This document shows positions 4,589 to 6,648 of a DNA stretch of 6,648 nucleotides, piece by piece. The stretch comes from Deinococcus sp. (GTDB taxonomy: Bacteria; Deinococcota; Deinococci; Deinococcales; Deinococcaceae). Below the pieces are notes generated by a model that saw only the letters and a program-made list of their open reading frames with translations, was not told the DNA's origin and did not search any database. The DNA is taken from positions 1 to 6,648 of the forward strand of contig JANXWI010000285.1 in assembly GCA_025351205.1 (NCBI GenBank). The letters run 5' to 3'. Positions within the stretch are counted from its first letter, which is position 1; every line of letters starts with the position of its first letter. The translations under genes were made by a program, and so were the position numbers.

Positions 4589-6589
4589 ATGTCCCTTCCC
4601 GGCAAGCTGTCTCTTCCCATCAAGCGCGTGACCTTCTACAAGCACGGCCTGGGCTTCTTCGAGCGGCGCGGGGCGGTGTCGGGTGAGCAGCTTCGCCTCG
4701 AATTTCCGCGCGCGGCGATGGACGACATCCTGAAAAGCCTGGTGGTGCTCGACTCGCTGGGGCAGGTGCTGGGCCTGGAATTCGAGACGCCGCCCGACCG
4801 CAACGCAGAGGTTCACCGAGGGCGGCTGGAGCTGTCCGAGTACGCCAGCCTGACCGACACGCTCACGGCGCTGCGTGGCCGAAGCGTGCGCGTGACGACC
4901 AGTGAACAGACGACAGAGGGCGTACTGATCGGCGTGGACCTGGAAGGCAAAAACCGTCTGGAACGGGCGCTGCTCAGCCTGTATCAGCCCGCTGCACGGC
5001 GGGTCGTGAAGTTTCCCCTGGAGCGGCTGGAGTCGTTCGAGATTCTGGACGACGTGGCGGCGGGCGACCTGGAATTTGCCCTGACCAACGCCAGGCGTGA
5101 CGAGGACCGGGCCAGTGCGCTGCTGCGGCTGTCTGGCGGCGAGCACCAGCTGAGCGTGTCGTACATCGCCCCGGCCCCGGCGTGGCGGGTGTCGTACCGG
5201 GTCATCGCCGAAAGCCAGGCGGGCGGGGAAGAGGGGGCGCGTGACATCTACCTGCAAGGCTGGGGCCTCTTTGACAACACGCTGGAGGAAGACCTGGACG
5301 GCGTCGAGCTGAGCCTGATGGCCGGGATGCCGGTGTCGTTCCGCTACGCCCTGTTCGCGCCCAACACCCCCGAGCGCCCGCTGGTCGAAGATGAGGAACG
5401 CACCGTGAACGCCCCCATCGAGTTCGCGGCCATGGCGGCGGCTCCGGTGGGCGGCAGCTTCAGGCGCAGCGCCATGATCGGCGAGGTGAATGACGGCGCG
5501 GCCAGCATGGACTGGATGGAACTGGAGCGCGGCCTGTCGGAACAGATGGCCCAGAGCGTGCAGCCGGTGTCGAGTGGCGAGGCGCGGGGGTCTCTGTTCT
5601 CGTACAGGGTGGCGCATCCGGTGAGCGTGGCGCGCGGGCAGTCGGGCATGGTGCCGCTGCTCTCGGCCAGACTCGAAGGAAGGCGAGAGCTGCTGTACAA
5701 CCACGCCAAGCACGCGGGCAACCCGGTGGCCAGCCTGCGCTTCGGCAACGCCAGCGGCCTGACCCTGGAACGCGGCCCGGTCACGGTGCTGGAAGGTGGG
5801 GGGCTGGAAGGTGCGGGGCTGGAAAGCCAGGGCTACGCGGGCGAGGCGGTGCTCGACTTCACCCCGGCGGGCGCGGAGATCATCCTGCCGTTCGCCATCG
5901 AACTGGGCGTCACGGTCACCGTGCGGCGCGAGCAGGGCAGCAGCGTCCGGGGGCTGGCCGTCGAGAAGGGGTACCTACTGATCGAGGAATACTCCACCTT
6001 CCACACGCTGTACGAGGCCCGGTCACGCCTGGAAGCGGCCAGCACCCTGACCCTCGAACATGACCTGCGCCGCGACCCCTACCTGACGTTTCAGCTCTAC
6101 GACACCGCCGAACCCGTCCAGAGCACCCTGAGCGCCGCCCGCTGGCACATCGGCGTCGCGGCCCACTCGGCGGCACTCTTCGAGGTCAGAGAACGGACGC
6201 TGCGGCGCAGGCACGAGCAGATACGCGGCCTGAGTTTCGAGGCGCTGAAGGGGTTTCTGGACGGAAAGGTGCTGGACGCCCGCACCTACGCGGCCCTGAG
6301 AGGCGTGCGCGAGCTGTACGCCGAGGTCGAGGCCGCCGACGCCGCACTGGGGGAGCTTGGGAAGGAGCGCGAGAAGCTGTTCCGGCGGCAGAAGCAGATT
6401 CAGGGCAACCTGACGCCGCTGGGCCAGAACGGCGACGAGGGCAGGTTGAGGTCGAGGCTGGTGCGCGAACTGGACGCCTCGGAGGACAGACTGCGCGAGA
6501 TCGAAACAGAAGTGGGAGAGTTGCACGCCCTCAAAGCGCAGAAAGAAGCCAGCGCAGCCGAGGCCACCTCGGCGCTTGAACAAAGTTGA
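4589..6589 (+). CDS. DUF4139 domain-containing protein with C-terminal coiled coil
   Basis: Molecular role unknown; the domain is shared with the MuiA mucoidy-inhibitor family and with animal and plant proteins of unknown function. The 666-residue product starts with an N-terminal beta module marked by VTFYKHGLGFFERRG (14-28) and MDDILKSLVVLD (44-55). The DUF4139 core follows, with SYIAPAPAWRVSYRV (191-205) and LQGWGLFDNTLEEDLDGVEL (222-241), and continues through VSYR/HPVSV near 337-347 to about residue 535. An Ala/Gly/Ser-rich insert (about 260-330) looks disordered. The C terminus (about 540-662) is charged and helical, with heptad-like stretches around 575-609 and 616-662, so it probably forms a coiled coil. 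No signal peptide or membrane helix is visible, suggesting a cytosolic protein, unlike the secreted or membrane-linked MuiA forms. I chose ATG 4589 over the longer frame from 4493 because the fold begins there and a -10 box sits 6 bases upstream; the 32 extra residues are Cys-rich and not family-like. It appears to be transcribed alone. Confidence 0.88.
   Translation: MSLPGKLSLPIKRVTFYKHGLGFFERRGAVSGEQLRLEFPRAAMDDILKSLVVLDSLGQVLGLEFETPPDRNAEVHRGRLELSEYASLTDTLTALRGRSVRVTTSEQTTEGVLIGVDLEGKNRLERALLSLYQPAARRVVKFPLERLESFEILDDVAAGDLEFALTNARRDEDRASALLRLSGGEHQLSVSYIAPAPAWRVSYRVIAESQAGGEEGARDIYLQGWGLFDNTLEEDLDGVELSLMAGMPVSFRYALFAPNTPERPLVEDEERTVNAPIEFAAMAAAPVGGSFRRSAMIGEVNDGAASMDWMELERGLSEQMAQSVQPVSSGEARGSLFSYRVAHPVSVARGQSGMVPLLSARLEGRRELLYNHAKHAGNPVASLRFGNASGLTLERGPVTVLEGGGLEGAGLESQGYAGEAVLDFTPAGAEIILPFAIELGVTVTVRREQGSSVRGLAVEKGYLLIEEYSTFHTLYEARSRLEAASTLTLEHDLRRDPYLTFQLYDTAEPVQSTLSAARWHIGVAAHSAALFEVRERTLRRRHEQIRGLSFEALKGFLDGKVLDARTYAALRGVRELYAEVEAADAALGELGKEREKLFRRQKQIQGNLTPLGQNGDEGRLRSRLVRELDASEDRLREIETEVGELHALKAQKEASAAEATSALEQS
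5789..5833 (+). repeat. 15-base tandem repeat in the DUF4139 gene
   Basis: Two adjacent 15-base units (5789-5803 and 5804-5818) match at 14 of 15 bases, and a third diverged unit (5819-5833) shares the first seven. They encode LEGGG, LEGAG and LESQG in a loop between beta strands (residues 401-415). This looks like a local slippage expansion in a tolerant surface loop; copy number may vary among strains. Confidence 0.7.
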
Positions 6590-6598
6590 ATTCTGATA

Positions 6599-6619
6599 GG
6601 GAAGACCCGCGTCTATCCC
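6599..6619 (+). terminator. weak hairpin after the DUF4139 gene
   Basis: GGG (6599-6601) and AGAC (6603-6606) can pair with GTCT (6611-6614) and CCC (6617-6619) around a CCGC loop, with a small internal loop. A C-rich run follows rather than a T run, so this is not a typical intrinsic terminator. It is the only structure I see between 6590 and the window end. Confidence 0.2.
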
Positions 6620-6648
6620 CCTCCCCCATTACTGATACAGGCCGAAGG

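Noticed and set aside
4301..5713. 470-residue open frame on the minus strand under the DUF4139 gene
   Set aside because: Same Arg/His/Gln-rich shadow composition; the plus-strand protein has recognisable family motifs throughout.

Overview
The window looks like chromosomal DNA of a Deinococcus-type bacterium. It is GC-rich, with G or C at most third codon positions. Proposed starts at 1542, 4218 and 4589 each have a TANNNT -10-like box ending 5-7 bases upstream and no clear Shine-Dalgarno sequence, the geometry of leaderless genes common in deinococci. The genus assignment is inference from style and protein flavour, not from a search. All supported genes are on the + strand; I found no rRNA, tRNA, CRISPR array, transposase or integrase.

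Layout. (1) 2-979: the catalytic C-terminal half of an S9 (prolyl oligopeptidase-type) serine peptidase, cut by the left edge. (2) 976-1458: a GNAT N-acetyltransferase whose GTG start overlaps the peptidase stop, so the pair is probably co-transcribed and translationally coupled. (3) 1542-2933: a 14-helix MFS drug/H+ antiporter-type exporter of the DHA2 (EmrB/QacA) class. (4) 2934-3185: an intergenic region with a modest terminator-like hairpin, a possible extended -10 promoter and a very strong Shine-Dalgarno site. (5) 3186-4145: the oddest gene, a GRDP-like (plant glycine-rich-domain-protein-like) cytoplasmic domain joined to about four membrane helices and a C-terminal tail of four CGGGG units; its membrane part is about 44% GC in otherwise GC-rich DNA. 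(6) 4146-4588: a 443-base stretch with a perfect 9-bp inverted repeat, a short coding-like remnant that appears frameshifted, and the promoter region of the last gene. (7) 4589-6589: a 666-residue DUF4139-type protein with a C-terminal coiled coil, probably cytosolic. 6590-6648 holds only a weak hairpin.

The peptidase and acetyltransferase could share a role in peptide or amine turnover, and the exporter may follow them in the same transcript. No clear pathway links them to the membrane glycine-rich protein or the DUF4139 protein. The part most worth attention is 3186-4512: a mosaic membrane gene followed by a palindrome and a decayed reading frame. I see no complete known defence, secondary-metabolite or mobile system.
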